A DNA stretch of 33,940 bases, taken from Bacteroidota bacterium. Lineage in GTDB: Bacteria; Bacteroidota; Bacteroidia; Bacteroidales; GCA-2748055. Shown here in pieces: positions 23,378 to 32,349 of this stretch (within the stretch, counting starts at the first letter, position 1; every line of letters starts with the position of its first letter). The notes below the pieces were generated by a model. It saw only the letters and a program-made list of their open reading frames with translations. It was not told where the DNA came from and searched no databases. Where the stretch lies: the NCBI GenBank assembly GCA_024244665.1, contig JAAEOI010000056.1, forward strand, positions 1 to 33,940, read 5' to 3'. The translations under genes were made by a program, and so were the position numbers.

Positions 23378-25051
23378 TTACTTCCGTGTATAGCGAACTA
23401 CGATGGTGTAGAGCAGGAGGATCACAGTGAGCAAAACGGCAATACGGCCGAGGAAGTCACCATATCGCACATAAAAGGTGATATGGTCGTTCCTGTTGAG
23501 GGTCCCACGTAATCCGGATCGTACCCACCAATCGCACCGTGCCAGCTCTTTCCCGCGCTGGTCAAACAGGGAGCTGATGCCGGTGTTGGCACTTCGGGCT
23601 ACGCTGCGGCGGTTCTCGATGGCCCTCAGGCTGGCATATGAGTTGTGCTGACGGTGGCCAGGGGTGTTCCGCCACCAGCCGTCATTGGTGATGATGAAGA
23701 GGAAATTTGCACCCGCCTCACCCACATAGTCGGTCACATACTCACCAAACACCGATTCCCAGCAGATCACAGGACCAACACGTGTGCTGTCCTGCGGTGA
23801 GACAAATGCATCCCGGAAGGCCTGGGTTCCGTGCCCGCGCATGGTCCCGCCAAGTTTGACAACCAGTCTCTGAAGGATACCAAGTATGTTGGCGTGGGGC
23901 ATTTTCTCCACACCGGTTACCAGCATCGATTTGTGGTAGAGCTGGATCTGGGTGGTCCTGTCCAGCTGTAAGGCAGAGTTGAAGCTGTCGTAGCGGTATT
24001 TGTCCTTATTGATGGGTCGGCTTGTGGAGGTGAATTCCGAGGGCTCCTTATACAGCTTGTAGGTGGTGGCCCCCATCACCAGCTTTGCCCGGGGATAATC
24101 CTCCAGGAAGTCATAGAGCTTCAGGATATCCAGTTGGACGTGCATGTTTGACTGCCACAGGCTCTTATTTATAAAGGTCTCAGGCCCCACGATATATTCG
24201 GTGTCGGAGGTCACCAGCGAATCGGCCAGCACAAGCAGGTAGCCTGTCTGCTCATCCTGAGTCATCTCCACAAACTTGAGATATGGGTCGATGTTGGGCT
24301 GAAGCACCACAATCTCGTAAGGGTCCTCCTTCTCTTCATAAGTAAGGTACCTGACTATGGAGAAGAGCATGGGGACAATGAATACCCCCATGGCCCAGAT
24401 GAAGCGCGACCGGTTGGCTTGGAACGTTGGTTTGGCAGCTGCTTTCAGGTTGGTCATTGAGACTTGCTTCCCGGTTTGTTTCAGGATTGCCAGCCACTCC
24501 TTAATGATTTTATAAAGGAGGAGGTTCATCACAAGGGCCCAGAGCGATCCGCCCAGCACACCGGTAAGCTCGTACCACTGGATCAGTACAATGTCCCTGG
24601 CAAAGCCGTTCCCCAGCAGGAGCCACGGGAAGTTGATCTGCGCCCTCAGGTAGAGGAACTCGAAGGCAAGCCAGAAGATTACCAGCGAGGCATAACCCAA
24701 CCTGTCGCCCAGCCTTTTCCGGGTATAGTGGAAGACCCGGAAGGTAAGGGCCATATAGCCGCCGTTCACAATGACCGATGCCAAGATCCCTGTCCAGGTG
24801 GCAAAATAGACCCAGTAGGTGGTCAGCACCACAAATATGGAAAAGGTAAGGATGGCGTACCAGGTGACCGAGCCCCGTGCTTTCTCACCCCTCTGCCAGG
24901 CTTCCCTCTTCCGGCCAGCCAAGTCATCTTCGATGAAGAGCAGCGGGATAAATGCCACCATCATTACAAGGCCAGTACCCCACCTGAAGAAGGGGATGGA
25001 GAGGAGCAGTGCCGAAACCAGTGCAAGCAGGATCCTGTGGGTGCGTTTCAT
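23378..25051 (-). CDS. lnt: Apolipoprotein N-acyltransferase
   Basis: 557 residues. The N-terminal half is a multi-helix membrane domain; the C-terminal half is a nitrilase-like domain with the catalytic triad visible as E in IVGPETF, K in the YHKSMLVTGVEKMP segment, and C430 in VICWESVFGEY. It adds the third acyl chain to the N-terminal cysteine of lipoproteins in the inner membrane. The ATG at 25051 is chosen: an ATG three codons upstream lies inside the promoter -7 element at 25058-25065, so the transcript is nearly or fully leaderless. It is divergent from olsF. Confidence 0.95.
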   Translation of the reverse strand: MKRTHRILLALVSALLLSIPFFRWGTGLVMMVAFIPLLFIEDDLAGRKREAWQRGEKARGSVTWYAILTFSIFVVLTTYWVYFATWTGILASVIVNGGYMALTFRVFHYTRKRLGDRLGYASLVIFWLAFEFLYLRAQINFPWLLLGNGFARDIVLIQWYELTGVLGGSLWALVMNLLLYKIIKEWLAILKQTGKQVSMTNLKAAAKPTFQANRSRFIWAMGVFIVPMLFSIVRYLTYEEKEDPYEIVVLQPNIDPYLKFVEMTQDEQTGYLLVLADSLVTSDTEYIVGPETFINKSLWQSNMHVQLDILKLYDFLEDYPRAKLVMGATTYKLYKEPSEFTSTSRPINKDKYRYDSFNSALQLDRTTQIQLYHKSMLVTGVEKMPHANILGILQRLVVKLGGTMRGHGTQAFRDAFVSPQDSTRVGPVICWESVFGEYVTDYVGEAGANFLFIITNDGWWRNTPGHRQHNSYASLRAIENRRSVARSANTGISSLFDQRGKELARCDWWVRSGLRGTLNRNDHITFYVRYGDFLGRIAVLLTVILLLYTIVVRYTRK

Positions 25052-25057
25052 TGGGGG

Positions 25058-25065
25058 CAAAGATA
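25058..25065 (-). promoter_or_regulatory. -7 promoter element for lnt
   Basis: On the minus strand this reads TATCTTTG (TAnnTTTG), ending only 7 bases before the lnt ATG, which predicts a leaderless or nearly leaderless mRNA. Confidence 0.5.
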
Positions 25066-25093
25066 AGAGATTTCTTAGTTTCCTTGTATCGCT

Positions 25094-25101
25094 TATCTTT
25101 G
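25094..25101 (+). promoter_or_regulatory. -7 promoter element for olsF
   Basis: TATCTTTG, identical to the lnt element but on the other strand, 28 bases away. It lies 15 bases before the TTG start at 25117 and rules out starts further upstream. Confidence 0.55.
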
Positions 25102-25116
25102 CAGGAAACTAGCGCA

Positions 25117-26913
25117 TTGAAACTTATTGAGACAGAAGAGTTCGTTAAGGCCGCCAGGCTGAGCAGAGTGGGAGGTGCCAATGCGGCACGCATATTGATG
25201 ACAGTGCTGCGCATCAACAAGATTAACAAACTTTATGAGAGTATCAGCCACCTCCGGGGCATGGAATTTGTCGATGCACTCATCGACAGGCTTCAGATCG
25301 AATTCGAGGTGAACGAGGAGGAGCTGAATAAGATTCCCAAAGAGGGGGCCTTTATCACTGTATCCAACCACCCCTATGGAGGAATCGACGGGATGTTGCT
25401 GGTGAAGATACTGGAGCGTTACCGGCCCGACCTCAAGGTGATGTCCAATTTCGTCCTCAATAAGATTGAGCCTGTATCCGATTACATGCTTCCGGTGAAT
25501 CCCTTCGAGAGAAGAAAGGGGGCCGCCTCCAGCCTGGGTGGTGTGAAGGCAGCCCTCGAGCAGCTGAGCCAGGGCGGCGTGCTCGGTATCTTCCCTGCCG
25601 GCGAGGTCTCCAGCTATAACGAGGACAATTACGGCATCAGCGACCGGGAGTGGCAGTACCCGGCCATGAAGATGATCAAGAAGGCAAAAGTGCCGGTGGT
25701 CCCCATCTTTTTCCAGGGTTCCAACTCGAAGCTTTTCCACCTGCTGGGACTGATCCACCCCTCACTGCGCACAGTGCGCCTTCCCGCCGAGGTATTTAAC
25801 AAGAAAAACAAGAAAATCCGCATCCGTGTGGGGACCCCAATTAGCGTGAAGGAGCAGGATGCATTCAGCGATGTGAGTACCTACGGGCGCTACCTGAGAG
25901 CCCGGACCTATACCCTTGGATCGGTGCTGGAGGTGAAAAAATTCTTCCGTCCACGCATCAACCGCAACCGCAAACCGGAACCCATTGCTGAGCCTGTAAG
26001 TCCGAAACTCATTGCAAGCGAGGTGGATAAGATAAGGAAGGAGTATACCCTCTTTGCCAGCGATCAGTTTGACGTGTTCTGCACACCCAGTACAGAGATC
26101 CCGCACATCATGAACGAATTGGGACGGCTCAGGGAGATTACCTTCAGGAGCGTGGGGGAAGGTACCAACAACGCCATGGACCTGGATGAGTATGACCTCT
26201 ATTACAACCAGCTGTTTGTATGGGACAGAATTGCAGGAAGGATTGTGGGGGCCTACCGTGTGGGGAAGGGAAGGGAGATCCTTCGCCGTTACGGGATTAA
26301 GGGCTTCTATCTTCAGAGCCTCTTCCGAATAAGCCGCAGGTTTATGCCGATCCTGAAACAATCTCTGGAACTGGGCCGTTCATTTATCGTTGAGGATTAC
26401 CAGCGCAGGCCCTTGCCGCTCTTTTTGCTGTGGAAAGGGATCCTCTATTTCATGCTCAAGCACACCGAGTACCGTTACCTGATCGGGCCGGTGAGTATCA
26501 GCAACAACTTCTCGCAGTTTTCCAGGGGACTGATTATGCAGTACATCAGGGAGCACTACTACGAAATAAAGCTTGCCCGCAATGTGCGGCCCCGCATCCG
26601 CTATAATGTACCGGGATATAATGTGGATGAGGAGATCATCCTGGAGACCACGGGCGACCTGAATAAGTTTGACCGCTTTATCAAAGAGGTGGAGCCCAAC
26701 GACTACACCATGCCGATCCTGCTCAAGCGTTACCTGAAGCTCAACGGAAAAATCATCGGGTTCAACCTGGACCCCAAATTCAATGATGCGCTTGACGGAC
26801 TGATGGTGCTGGACCTGTACGATGTGCCCATGGAGACCATCTCCTCCCTTTCAAAGGAGATCAATGATGACTCAATCATGGAGCGATTTATGACCGGCCG
26901 CAGCGAAGTTTAA
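25117..26913 (+). CDS. olsF: Bifunctional OlsF/GlsF-type acyltransferase (aminoacyl lipid synthesis)
   Basis: 598 residues from a TTG start, reading M-KLIETEEFVK. The N-terminal part is a PlsC/OlsA-like O-acyltransferase with SNHPYGGIDG (His85, Asp91) and FPAGEVSS; the C-terminal part is an OlsB-like GNAT N-acyltransferase (WDRIAGRIVGAYRVGKG, then GRSFIVEDYQRRPLPLFLLWKG). This fusion order matches OlsF, which in Flavobacterium and Serratia makes ornithine lipids; related Bacteroidota enzymes make glycine lipids, so the amino acid head group is open. The TTG start is preferred because a longer frame to 25009 would overlap lnt coding and lie before the promoter; AGGA stands about 10 bases upstream. 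Confidence 0.88.
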   Translation: MKLIETEEFVKAARLSRVGGANAARILMTVLRINKINKLYESISHLRGMEFVDALIDRLQIEFEVNEEELNKIPKEGAFITVSNHPYGGIDGMLLVKILERYRPDLKVMSNFVLNKIEPVSDYMLPVNPFERRKGAASSLGGVKAALEQLSQGGVLGIFPAGEVSSYNEDNYGISDREWQYPAMKMIKKAKVPVVPIFFQGSNSKLFHLLGLIHPSLRTVRLPAEVFNKKNKKIRIRVGTPISVKEQDAFSDVSTYGRYLRARTYTLGSVLEVKKFFRPRINRNRKPEPIAEPVSPKLIASEVDKIRKEYTLFASDQFDVFCTPSTEIPHIMNELGRLREITFRSVGEGTNNAMDLDEYDLYYNQLFVWDRIAGRIVGAYRVGKGREILRRYGIKGFYLQSLFRISRRFMPILKQSLELGRSFIVEDYQRRPLPLFLLWKGILYFMLKHTEYRYLIGPVSISNNFSQFSRGLIMQYIREHYYEIKLARNVRPRIRYNVPGYNVDEEIILETTGDLNKFDRFIKEVEPNDYTMPILLKRYLKLNGKIIGFNLDPKFNDALDGLMVLDLYDVPMETISSLSKEINDDSIMERFMTGRSEV

Positions 26914-26969
26914 TTTGGTTCTACCGCCTTTTTTTTTGTTATTTGGAGCTTCATTTAATTCATCCTTAG

Positions 26970-28172
26970 ATGCATAGAGTACAGATTACCCTGGCCATAG
27001 TTATGGCCCTTTCGGCATGTGCTGAAACTGAAAGCAGTTTAGAGAAAAAAGCAGCCCGGATCCACGAGGCTGCCTTTACTGTTGATTCCCATGTCGATAC
27101 ACCCCTGGAGATGACCCGCCCCGGCTTCAATTTCATGGAGCGGAACAATCCCCGGCGCCATAAAGTTGACCTGCCACGGATGAAAGAGGGAGGCATGGAC
27201 GGGATCTTCTTAGCGGTTTTCGTGGGACAGGGTAAGCGGACTCCTGAGGGGAACCGTGCTGCCATGGAGGAAGCCATCCTGATTTGCGATACTGTGGATG
27301 CACTGCTTGCCCGTTACCCCGATGAACTGGAGATCGCCACAAAGGCCTCGGATCTGAAGAGGATTGCCCGCAAGGGAAAGCGCGCCATCTACCTGGGCAT
27401 GGAGAATGGCTACCCCATCGGGGACGATCTGGGATTGCTGGATACCTATTATGACAGGGGCATCAGATACGTGACCCTCGTGCACACCCACAACAACGAT
27501 ATCTGTGACTCATCCAATGACAGCATCGAGCACGGCGGACTCACACCCTTTGGTGAAGAGGTGGTGGCTAAGATGAACGATCTGGGGATAATGGTGGACA
27601 TATCCCATGCATCGGACGAGACATTCAGGGAAGTGATCGAGCTTAGCCGGGCACCCATTATCGCCTCACACTCTTGTGCAAGGGCGCTGTGTGACAACCC
27701 CCGCAACCTCTCCGACGATCTGCTGCTGCAGCTCAAGGAGAATGGTGGGGTGATACAAATGTGCATCCTGAGCGCCTACCTGAAAACTCCGGCCCCCAAT
27801 CCACAGCGCGATTCGGCCAGGTCAGCGGTATATGAAAAGCACGGTAGCTACTATGAGCTGGACCGGGCCGGGAAGGATGCCTTCCTTGTGGACTGGTTTG
27901 CCATTGACGAAGATTTCCCCAGGGAGCTGGCCAGCGTGAAGAATGCGGTGGATCATATCGATCATGTGGTTGAACTCATCGGCATCGATCATATCGGTAT
28001 CGGTACCGATTTTGACGGTGGTGGCGGATTGAGCGACTGCTTCGACGTGAGCGAGATGGGGAACATCACCCTGGAACTGGTCAGGCGGGGTTACACCCCC
28101 AGAGAGATTAAAAAAATCTGGGGCGGAAACCTCACCCGTGTATTGAAAGAGGTAGAAGCTGCTGCCGTATAA
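26970..28172 (+). CDS. Membrane dipeptidase (peptidase M19), predicted lipoprotein
   Basis: 400 residues of the renal dipeptidase family, zinc enzymes that split dipeptides. A short hydrophobic start with a lipobox-like LSAC (Cys17) suggests a lipoprotein. Zinc-site motifs are visible: DSHVD near the N-terminus, the bridging glutamate in LGMENGYP, the histidines in DISHAS and IASHS, and IGTDFDGGG near the C-terminus. The family catalytic layout is complete. Twelve bases separate it from the YdcF-like gene, so they are likely co-transcribed. Substrates could be D-amino-acid dipeptides of cell-wall origin, which is inference. Confidence 0.93.
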   Translation: MHRVQITLAIVMALSACAETESSLEKKAARIHEAAFTVDSHVDTPLEMTRPGFNFMERNNPRRHKVDLPRMKEGGMDGIFLAVFVGQGKRTPEGNRAAMEEAILICDTVDALLARYPDELEIATKASDLKRIARKGKRAIYLGMENGYPIGDDLGLLDTYYDRGIRYVTLVHTHNNDICDSSNDSIEHGGLTPFGEEVVAKMNDLGIMVDISHASDETFREVIELSRAPIIASHSCARALCDNPRNLSDDLLLQLKENGGVIQMCILSAYLKTPAPNPQRDSARSAVYEKHGSYYELDRAGKDAFLVDWFAIDEDFPRELASVKNAVDHIDHVVELIGIDHIGIGTDFDGGGGLSDCFDVSEMGNITLELVRRGYTPREIKKIWGGNLTRVLKEVEAAAV

Positions 28173-28184
28173 AAGTATGACTCC

Positions 28185-28820
28185 ATGAAAAAGACCATCT
28201 ACAAGCTTGTTGTGGTTATCTTGATCCTGGTCCTGGCAGCCGGCAGCTGCCGGAAGGCGGGAGAATGGCTGGTGAAGGCAGATGAGCCTGAGTATGCCGA
28301 TGCCATGATCATGCTGATGGGCTCGATCTCAGATAGGGTCCTGGAGACCGCCGACCTGTACCATGCCAGGGTGGCAGGAAAGGTATGGATCGTCAAGGAG
28401 GGGATGGGTGCCAGCCGGATGCTGGAAGAGCGTGGCGTTCAGATCACCAGTACCACCACACAGGTCCGCCGTGCCCTGGTCGAACTCGGGATTCCGGCCG
28501 ACCGCATTGTGATCCTGCCCGGAGGCGCTACCTCCACACAGATGGAAGCCGAAATAGTAAGAGATTACCTGTTTACCTTGGAGGGTATTGATACCCTGCT
28601 CGTGGTCTCTTCATCCCACCACACCCGCCGGGCCAATATGATCTTCAAGGCTGCCCTCAGCACTCAGGAAGAACCCATCTCCGTCATGTGCAGTCCGAGC
28701 CGCTACACGGACTTTAATGCCGGGAAGTGGTGGAAGAGCAGGGAAGACATCCAGGATGTGGTCCTGGAGTACCTGAAGATCACAAATTTCGTGTTGTTTG
28801 AGAAGAGAAAATTGAAGTAG
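28185..28820 (+). CDS. YdcF/SanA-family protein (DUF218)
   Basis: 211 residues. A signal anchor or lipoprotein signal (1-22, LAAGSC) precedes a DUF218 domain: ADAMIMLMGSISDRVLETADLY, then TSTQMEAEIVRDYL and LLVVSSSHHTRRANMIF, the last being the conserved S-x-x-H-x-x-R motif. Proteins of this family (SanA, ElyC, YdcF) act at the envelope and affect cell-wall or lipid-carrier processes, but chemistry is not settled. It follows the M19 dipeptidase closely. Its 3' end converges with the Panacea-domain gene. Confidence 0.85.
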   Translation: MKKTIYKLVVVILILVLAAGSCRKAGEWLVKADEPEYADAMIMLMGSISDRVLETADLYHARVAGKVWIVKEGMGASRMLEERGVQITSTTTQVRRALVELGIPADRIVILPGGATSTQMEAEIVRDYLFTLEGIDTLLVVSSSHHTRRANMIFKAALSTQEEPISVMCSPSRYTDFNAGKWWKSREDIQDVVLEYLKITNFVLFEKRKLK

Positions 28821-28832
28821 CAGTCCTGTCTA

Positions 28833-28848
28833 CCTGAAATATTTCAGG
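28833..28848. terminator. Perfect 16-bp palindrome between convergent genes
   Basis: CCTGAAATATTTCAGG, fully self-complementary with no loop, lies at the junction of the YdcF-like and Panacea genes and includes the Panacea stop codon. It may act as a bidirectional terminator; there is no flanking T tract. Confidence 0.3.
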
Positions 28849-29386
28849 ATCCGGGCCCCGACTGCACGAAATCTGATTCATACACCCTGACCGTGTATGG
28901 AGGTCTTCTGTAAAAAACGAGCTCGTAATCAATGGACTTCCCCTGTTCAGTCGCACGCCATGGCATATCCTCTCGGGAATAGGCGTTCAGGGTGTGGGCC
29001 GGCCAGTTCGAGAACTGTTCAATAACCCGGTCAATAACCTCCTTTTCAGCGGCACTTATTCTCCTGAGGTCAGCATGTTTTCCTGGTAGATATTTGATGT
29101 GAGGTACACCGGCATAGCTGCTTTTGAATCTCAAGAGCTTTTTTTCATCTTCCATCTCTTTGATAACCCTGAGGGCTTGTTTCGGGGATGGGCCAAATGA
29201 TTGTTTTGTATAACGCAGTCCGGTTAGTTGTTCCTCATGAAGCTCATAATGATTGAAATCACAAAAATAGAGGAGGCTCAGAAGCAGGTTCACATCCATG
29301 TTTGGCTTAGCTCCGCATTGCATTGTGATGTACAGTAGCAAAGTTTCCAGTTTGCCCTTTTTTAAAAAAGGAGTCGAATCTCTCAT
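28844..29386 (-). CDS. Panacea-domain (DUF4065/SocA-like) protein without an adjacent toxin
   Basis: 180 residues. The core LLSLLYFCDFNHYELHEEQLTG, followed by RYTKQSFGPSPKQALRVI, is the hallmark of the Panacea/DUF4065 domain found in SocA-like proteins and in many hyper-promiscuous antitoxins; the C-terminal part (ISAAEKEVIDRVIEQFSNW, YSREDMPWRATEQG) completes the fold. In toxin-antitoxin pairs the toxin gene is normally adjacent. Here the neighbours are a YdcF-like protein (convergent) and superoxide dismutase (33 bases upstream, same strand), neither a toxin. It may be an orphan antitoxin, a phage-defence or proteolysis adaptor; function unknown. Confidence 0.8.
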   Translation of the reverse strand: MRDSTPFLKKGKLETLLLYITMQCGAKPNMDVNLLLSLLYFCDFNHYELHEEQLTGLRYTKQSFGPSPKQALRVIKEMEDEKKLLRFKSSYAGVPHIKYLPGKHADLRRISAAEKEVIDRVIEQFSNWPAHTLNAYSREDMPWRATEQGKSIDYELVFYRRPPYTVRVYESDFVQSGPGS

Positions 29387-29419
29387 TGCAGTAATATCCG
29401 ACTAACTAAACATAAGCGT

Positions 29420-30016
29420 TTACAGCCTTGCAGCTACCTTATTCCAGTCAATCACATTCCAGAAAGCTTCGATGTAATCCGGCCTGCGGTTCTGGTAGTT
29501 GAGATAGTAGGCGTGCTCCCACACATCGATTGTGAGAAGCGGGGTGCCTTTTAGCTCGGCAACATCCATCAGGGGATTGTCCTGGTTGGGTGTTGAAGAG
29601 ACCGCCAGCGATCCGTCAGCCTGCTTCACAAGCCATGCCCAGCCTGACCCGAAGCGGGTGGCTGCTGCTGTGCTGAGCAGTTTTTTAAACTCATCGAAGG
29701 AGCCAAAAGCACTATTGATTCCCTCCAGGAGAGCGCCGGTTGGCTCGCCGCCTCCATTTGGCCCTATCACGGACCAGTAAATACTGTGGTTGAAGAAGCC
29801 ACCACCGTTGTTCCTCACTGCAGGAGAGTATGAAGAAATCTTTGCAAAGATCTCTTCAGCTGTTTTTCCTTCCAGTTGGGCCGCTTCCACAGCCTTGTTG
29901 AAATTGGCCGTATAGGCAGCATGGTGTTTGCTATGGTGAATCTCTATGGTACGCGCATCGATGTGCGGTTCCAGTGCATTGTACTCGTAACTCAGATCAG
30001 GTAATTGGAATGACAT
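29420..30016 (-). CDS. Superoxide dismutase, Fe/Mn type
   Basis: 198 residues converting superoxide to oxygen and hydrogen peroxide. The four metal ligands are recognisable: H27 in the [12 protein letters not shown] segment, the histidine of FFNHSIYW, and Asp and His of DVWEHAYYL. Length is normal for the family. Whether it uses iron or manganese cannot be fixed by eye; the [10 protein letters not shown] segment with its Gly-rich turn and the overall pattern fit the cambialistic/Fe group common in Bacteroidota. Monocistronic or upstream of the Panacea gene (33-base gap). Confidence 0.96.
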   Translation of the reverse strand: MSFQLPDLSYEYNALEPHIDARTIEIHHSKHHAAYTANFNKAVEAAQLEGKTAEEIFAKISSYSPAVRNNGGGFFNHSIYWSVIGPNGGGEPTGALLEGINSAFGSFDEFKKLLSTAAATRFGSGWAWLVKQADGSLAVSSTPNQDNPLMDVAELKGTPLLTIDVWEHAYYLNYQNRRPDYIEAFWNVIDWNKVAARL

Positions 30017-30197
30017 ATCAGAGGATTTAAAAATGATTACACTTACTATTTAAACTAGATATAAATAACAGCCGTGTACGGTTTTTGTTCATGGATTTGG
30101 ATGAAACATGATTTTAGACAGTCTTTTCCATTCTGTTGTTTACTTTCTTGTACCTGGAGGTGCTGTACAATATGTAGCATCACGGCTGCTAAGTTTT

Positions 30198-30205
30198 TAT
30201 ATTTG
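30198..30205 (+). promoter_or_regulatory. Bacteroidota -7 promoter element for pruA
   Basis: TATATTTG matches TAnnTTTG, 66 bases before the pruA ATG. Confidence 0.5.
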
Positions 30206-30271
30206 CAGCAGTACTAAGAAGCATAACGATTTAGGAATAATTCATACACAATAAGAAAAAATATAACAAGT

Positions 30272-31903
30272 ATGCCAAAAGGTATTTTTAATGTCCCGAT
30301 TCCCGTAAATGAACGTGTAAGGAACTACGCGCCAGGGACTCACGAGCGTGAAACACTCAAGCAGGAGATCGAGAAACTCAGGTCACAGGTTTTGGATATC
30401 CCCATGGTGATAGGTGGTAAAGAGGTAAGAACAGACAACCTGGTCCCCATTTATCCGCCACACGACAGGAAGCACCTGCTGGGTAAATTCCATAAAGGTG
30501 ATGCCAGCCATGTGCAGATGGCCATTGAAGCCGCACTCGAAGCCAAGGAAAAATGGGCCGCCCTGGGCTGGGAGCACCGGGCCTCCATCTTCCTGAAAGC
30601 GGCCGATCTGATCGCCGGACCTTATGGAGACACCATCAATGCTGCAACCATGCTTTGCCAGTCCAAAAACGTGATGCAGGCAGAGATTGACAGCGCATGT
30701 GAGATGGCCGATTTTCTCCGCTTCAACGTGAAGTACATGACCGACATCTACGAGCAACAGCCCATCTCTTCAGAAGGTATATGGAACAGGGTTGAACAGC
30801 GTCCCCTTGAAGGATTTGTATTCGCCCTGACTCCTTTCAACTTCACCTCCATCGCCGGCAACCTGCCTACTGCTCCTGCAATGATGGGCAATACCGTGGT
30901 ATGGAAGTGTTCCAATACCCAGGTCTATTCAGCCAAAGTACTGATGGATGCTTTCGTTGAGGCCGGTGTACCAGCCGGGGTTATCAACCTGATGTTTGTC
31001 TCCGGGCCCGTAGCCGGTAACGAGATTTTCTCCCATCCCGATTTTGCCGGGATCCACTTCACCGGGTCCACCGAGGTGTTCCAGCACATGTGGAAGACCA
31101 TTGGCGGCAATATTGATAAGTACAAATCCTATCCGCGCATTGTGGGTGAGACCGGCGGTAAGGACTTTATCTTTGCCCACCCTTCAGCCGACATAAAGGC
31201 ATTGGTTGTGGCCATGGTCAGGGGAGCTTTCGAGTACCAGGGCCAGAAATGTTCGGCCGCTTCAAGGGCCTATATCCCTGAAAGCATTTGGCCCGAGGTA
31301 AGGGAGCACATGGAGAACATGATGAAGGGGATCAGGATGGGACCACCTGAAGATTTCAGTAATTTCTTCAATGCAGTTATCGACGAGGTGTCGTTCGACA
31401 AGCTGGCAGGATTTATCGACAGGGCCAGGCAGGATACCGACGCCGAGGTGATCATCGGTGGTGGTTATGACAAGTCGGTGGGTTTCTTCATTGAGCCCAC
31501 AGTGATCCTCGCCACTAATCCCAAATACATCACCATGGAAGAGGAGCTCTTCGGTCCTGTTCTTACCCTCTATGTCTATGACGATGACAAGATCCCGGAA
31601 ACCGCTGAGATACTCAATGAGACCTCCATGTATGCCCTTACAGGAGCCATCTTCTCACAGGACCGTTATGCCATCGAGTGCCTAACCGAGAAACTTTCAA
31701 ACTGTGCAGGGAACTTCTACATCAACGACAAGCCCACTGGCGCTGTGGTCGGACAGCAGCCCTTCGGGGGAGCCCGTGGATCGGGAACCAACGATAAGGC
31801 CGGCTCCATGATCAACATGATGCGCTGGGTGTCGCCGAGGACCATCAAGGAGACCTTTGTTCCGGCGACAGACTACGGGTATCCGTTTATGGAGGAGGAA
31901 TAG
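30272..31903 (+). CDS. pruA: L-glutamate gamma-semialdehyde dehydrogenase (1-pyrroline-5-carboxylate dehydrogenase)
   Basis: 543 residues of the aldehyde dehydrogenase superfamily, in the long PruA subgroup that oxidises glutamate semialdehyde to glutamate in proline breakdown. The catalytic cysteine is C327 in GQKCSAASR, the general-base glutamate E293 in VGETGGKD, and the NAD-binding segment FTGSTEV precedes them. The C-terminal IINDKPTGAV-type segment (FYINDKPTGAVVGQQPFGG) is the PruA signature. No proline dehydrogenase gene is adjacent. The gene is closed by a strong terminator. Confidence 0.95.
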   Translation: MPKGIFNVPIPVNERVRNYAPGTHERETLKQEIEKLRSQVLDIPMVIGGKEVRTDNLVPIYPPHDRKHLLGKFHKGDASHVQMAIEAALEAKEKWAALGWEHRASIFLKAADLIAGPYGDTINAATMLCQSKNVMQAEIDSACEMADFLRFNVKYMTDIYEQQPISSEGIWNRVEQRPLEGFVFALTPFNFTSIAGNLPTAPAMMGNTVVWKCSNTQVYSAKVLMDAFVEAGVPAGVINLMFVSGPVAGNEIFSHPDFAGIHFTGSTEVFQHMWKTIGGNIDKYKSYPRIVGETGGKDFIFAHPSADIKALVVAMVRGAFEYQGQKCSAASRAYIPESIWPEVREHMENMMKGIRMGPPEDFSNFFNAVIDEVSFDKLAGFIDRARQDTDAEVIIGGGYDKSVGFFIEPTVILATNPKYITMEEELFGPVLTLYVYDDDKIPETAEILNETSMYALTGAIFSQDRYAIECLTEKLSNCAGNFYINDKPTGAVVGQQPFGGARGSGTNDKAGSMINMMRWVSPRTIKETFVPATDYGYPFMEEE

Positions 31904-31935
31904 AACCATCATAGTAAGAAAAGAAAACTGTTGAT

Positions 31936-31973
31936 AGTCTCTCTTCCTTCAGGGGAAGGGAGACTTCTTTTTT
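31936..31973 (+). terminator. Intrinsic terminator of pruA
   Basis: Arms AGTCTCTCTTCC (31936-31947) and GGAAGGGAGACT (31954-31965) pair over 12 bp with one G-U pair and a 6-base loop, followed directly by TCTTTTTT. It is the clearest terminator in the window, 33 bases after the pruA stop. Confidence 0.88.
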
Positions 31974-31988
31974 ATATAATTTTATGGG

Positions 31989-32294
31989 GTGAAGAAATTC
32001 TTACTGATCATATGGCCCTGGGTGAAGAACAAGTATGTGCTCACTATCGCGGTGTTTGGCATATGGATGCTCTTCTTCGACCAGAACAACATGGTCGATC
32101 GCATGAAGATGTCGGCTGAGATCAGGCAGCTGGAGGCCGATCGCGAGTACTACCTGCAGCAGATCACCAAGGACTCCACCCGCCTTCACGAACTCACCAC
32201 CGACAAGGACAACCTGGAGAAGTACGCCCGTGAGCAATTTCTCATGAAGAAGAAGAACGAGGATGTTTTCGTGGTGATCGAAGAAAAAGAGTAG
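31989..32294 (+). CDS. Septum formation initiator family protein (FtsB/DivIC)
   Basis: 101 residues from a GTG start. A short N-terminal cytoplasmic stretch, one transmembrane helix at about 17-30 (YVLTIAVFGIWMLFF), and a periplasmic coiled coil (RQLEADREYYLQQITKDSTRLHELTTDKDNLEKYARE) ending in the conserved Y-A-R-E-x-F-x-M-K-K segment give the DivIC/FtsB pattern. These proteins form the FtsQLB divisome subcomplex. No in-frame ATG precedes the segment, and the gene lies just after the pruA terminator. Confidence 0.9.
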   Translation: MKKFLLIIWPWVKNKYVLTIAVFGIWMLFFDQNNMVDRMKMSAEIRQLEADREYYLQQITKDSTRLHELTTDKDNLEKYAREQFLMKKKNEDVFVVIEEKE

Positions 32295-32346
32295 TTCTCA
32301 GTAGTCGGTAGTCAGTACACAGTACTCAGTTCTCAGTGCTCAGTTC
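32292..32346. repeat. Degenerate CAGTACTCAGT repeat tract (second site)
   Basis: Short units such as CAGTACACAGTACTCAGTTCTCAGTG, split here as CAGTACACAG and TACTCAGTTC, are the reverse complement of the family at 5683-5783. The tract starts in the stop codon region of the FtsB-like gene and ends four bases before the 196-bp element. Confidence 0.7.
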
Positions 32347-32349
32347 ATG

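Noticed and set aside
25009..25116. Upstream extension of olsF to ATG 25009
   Set aside because: It would overlap the lnt coding region and precede the only promoter element; no family similarity in those residues.
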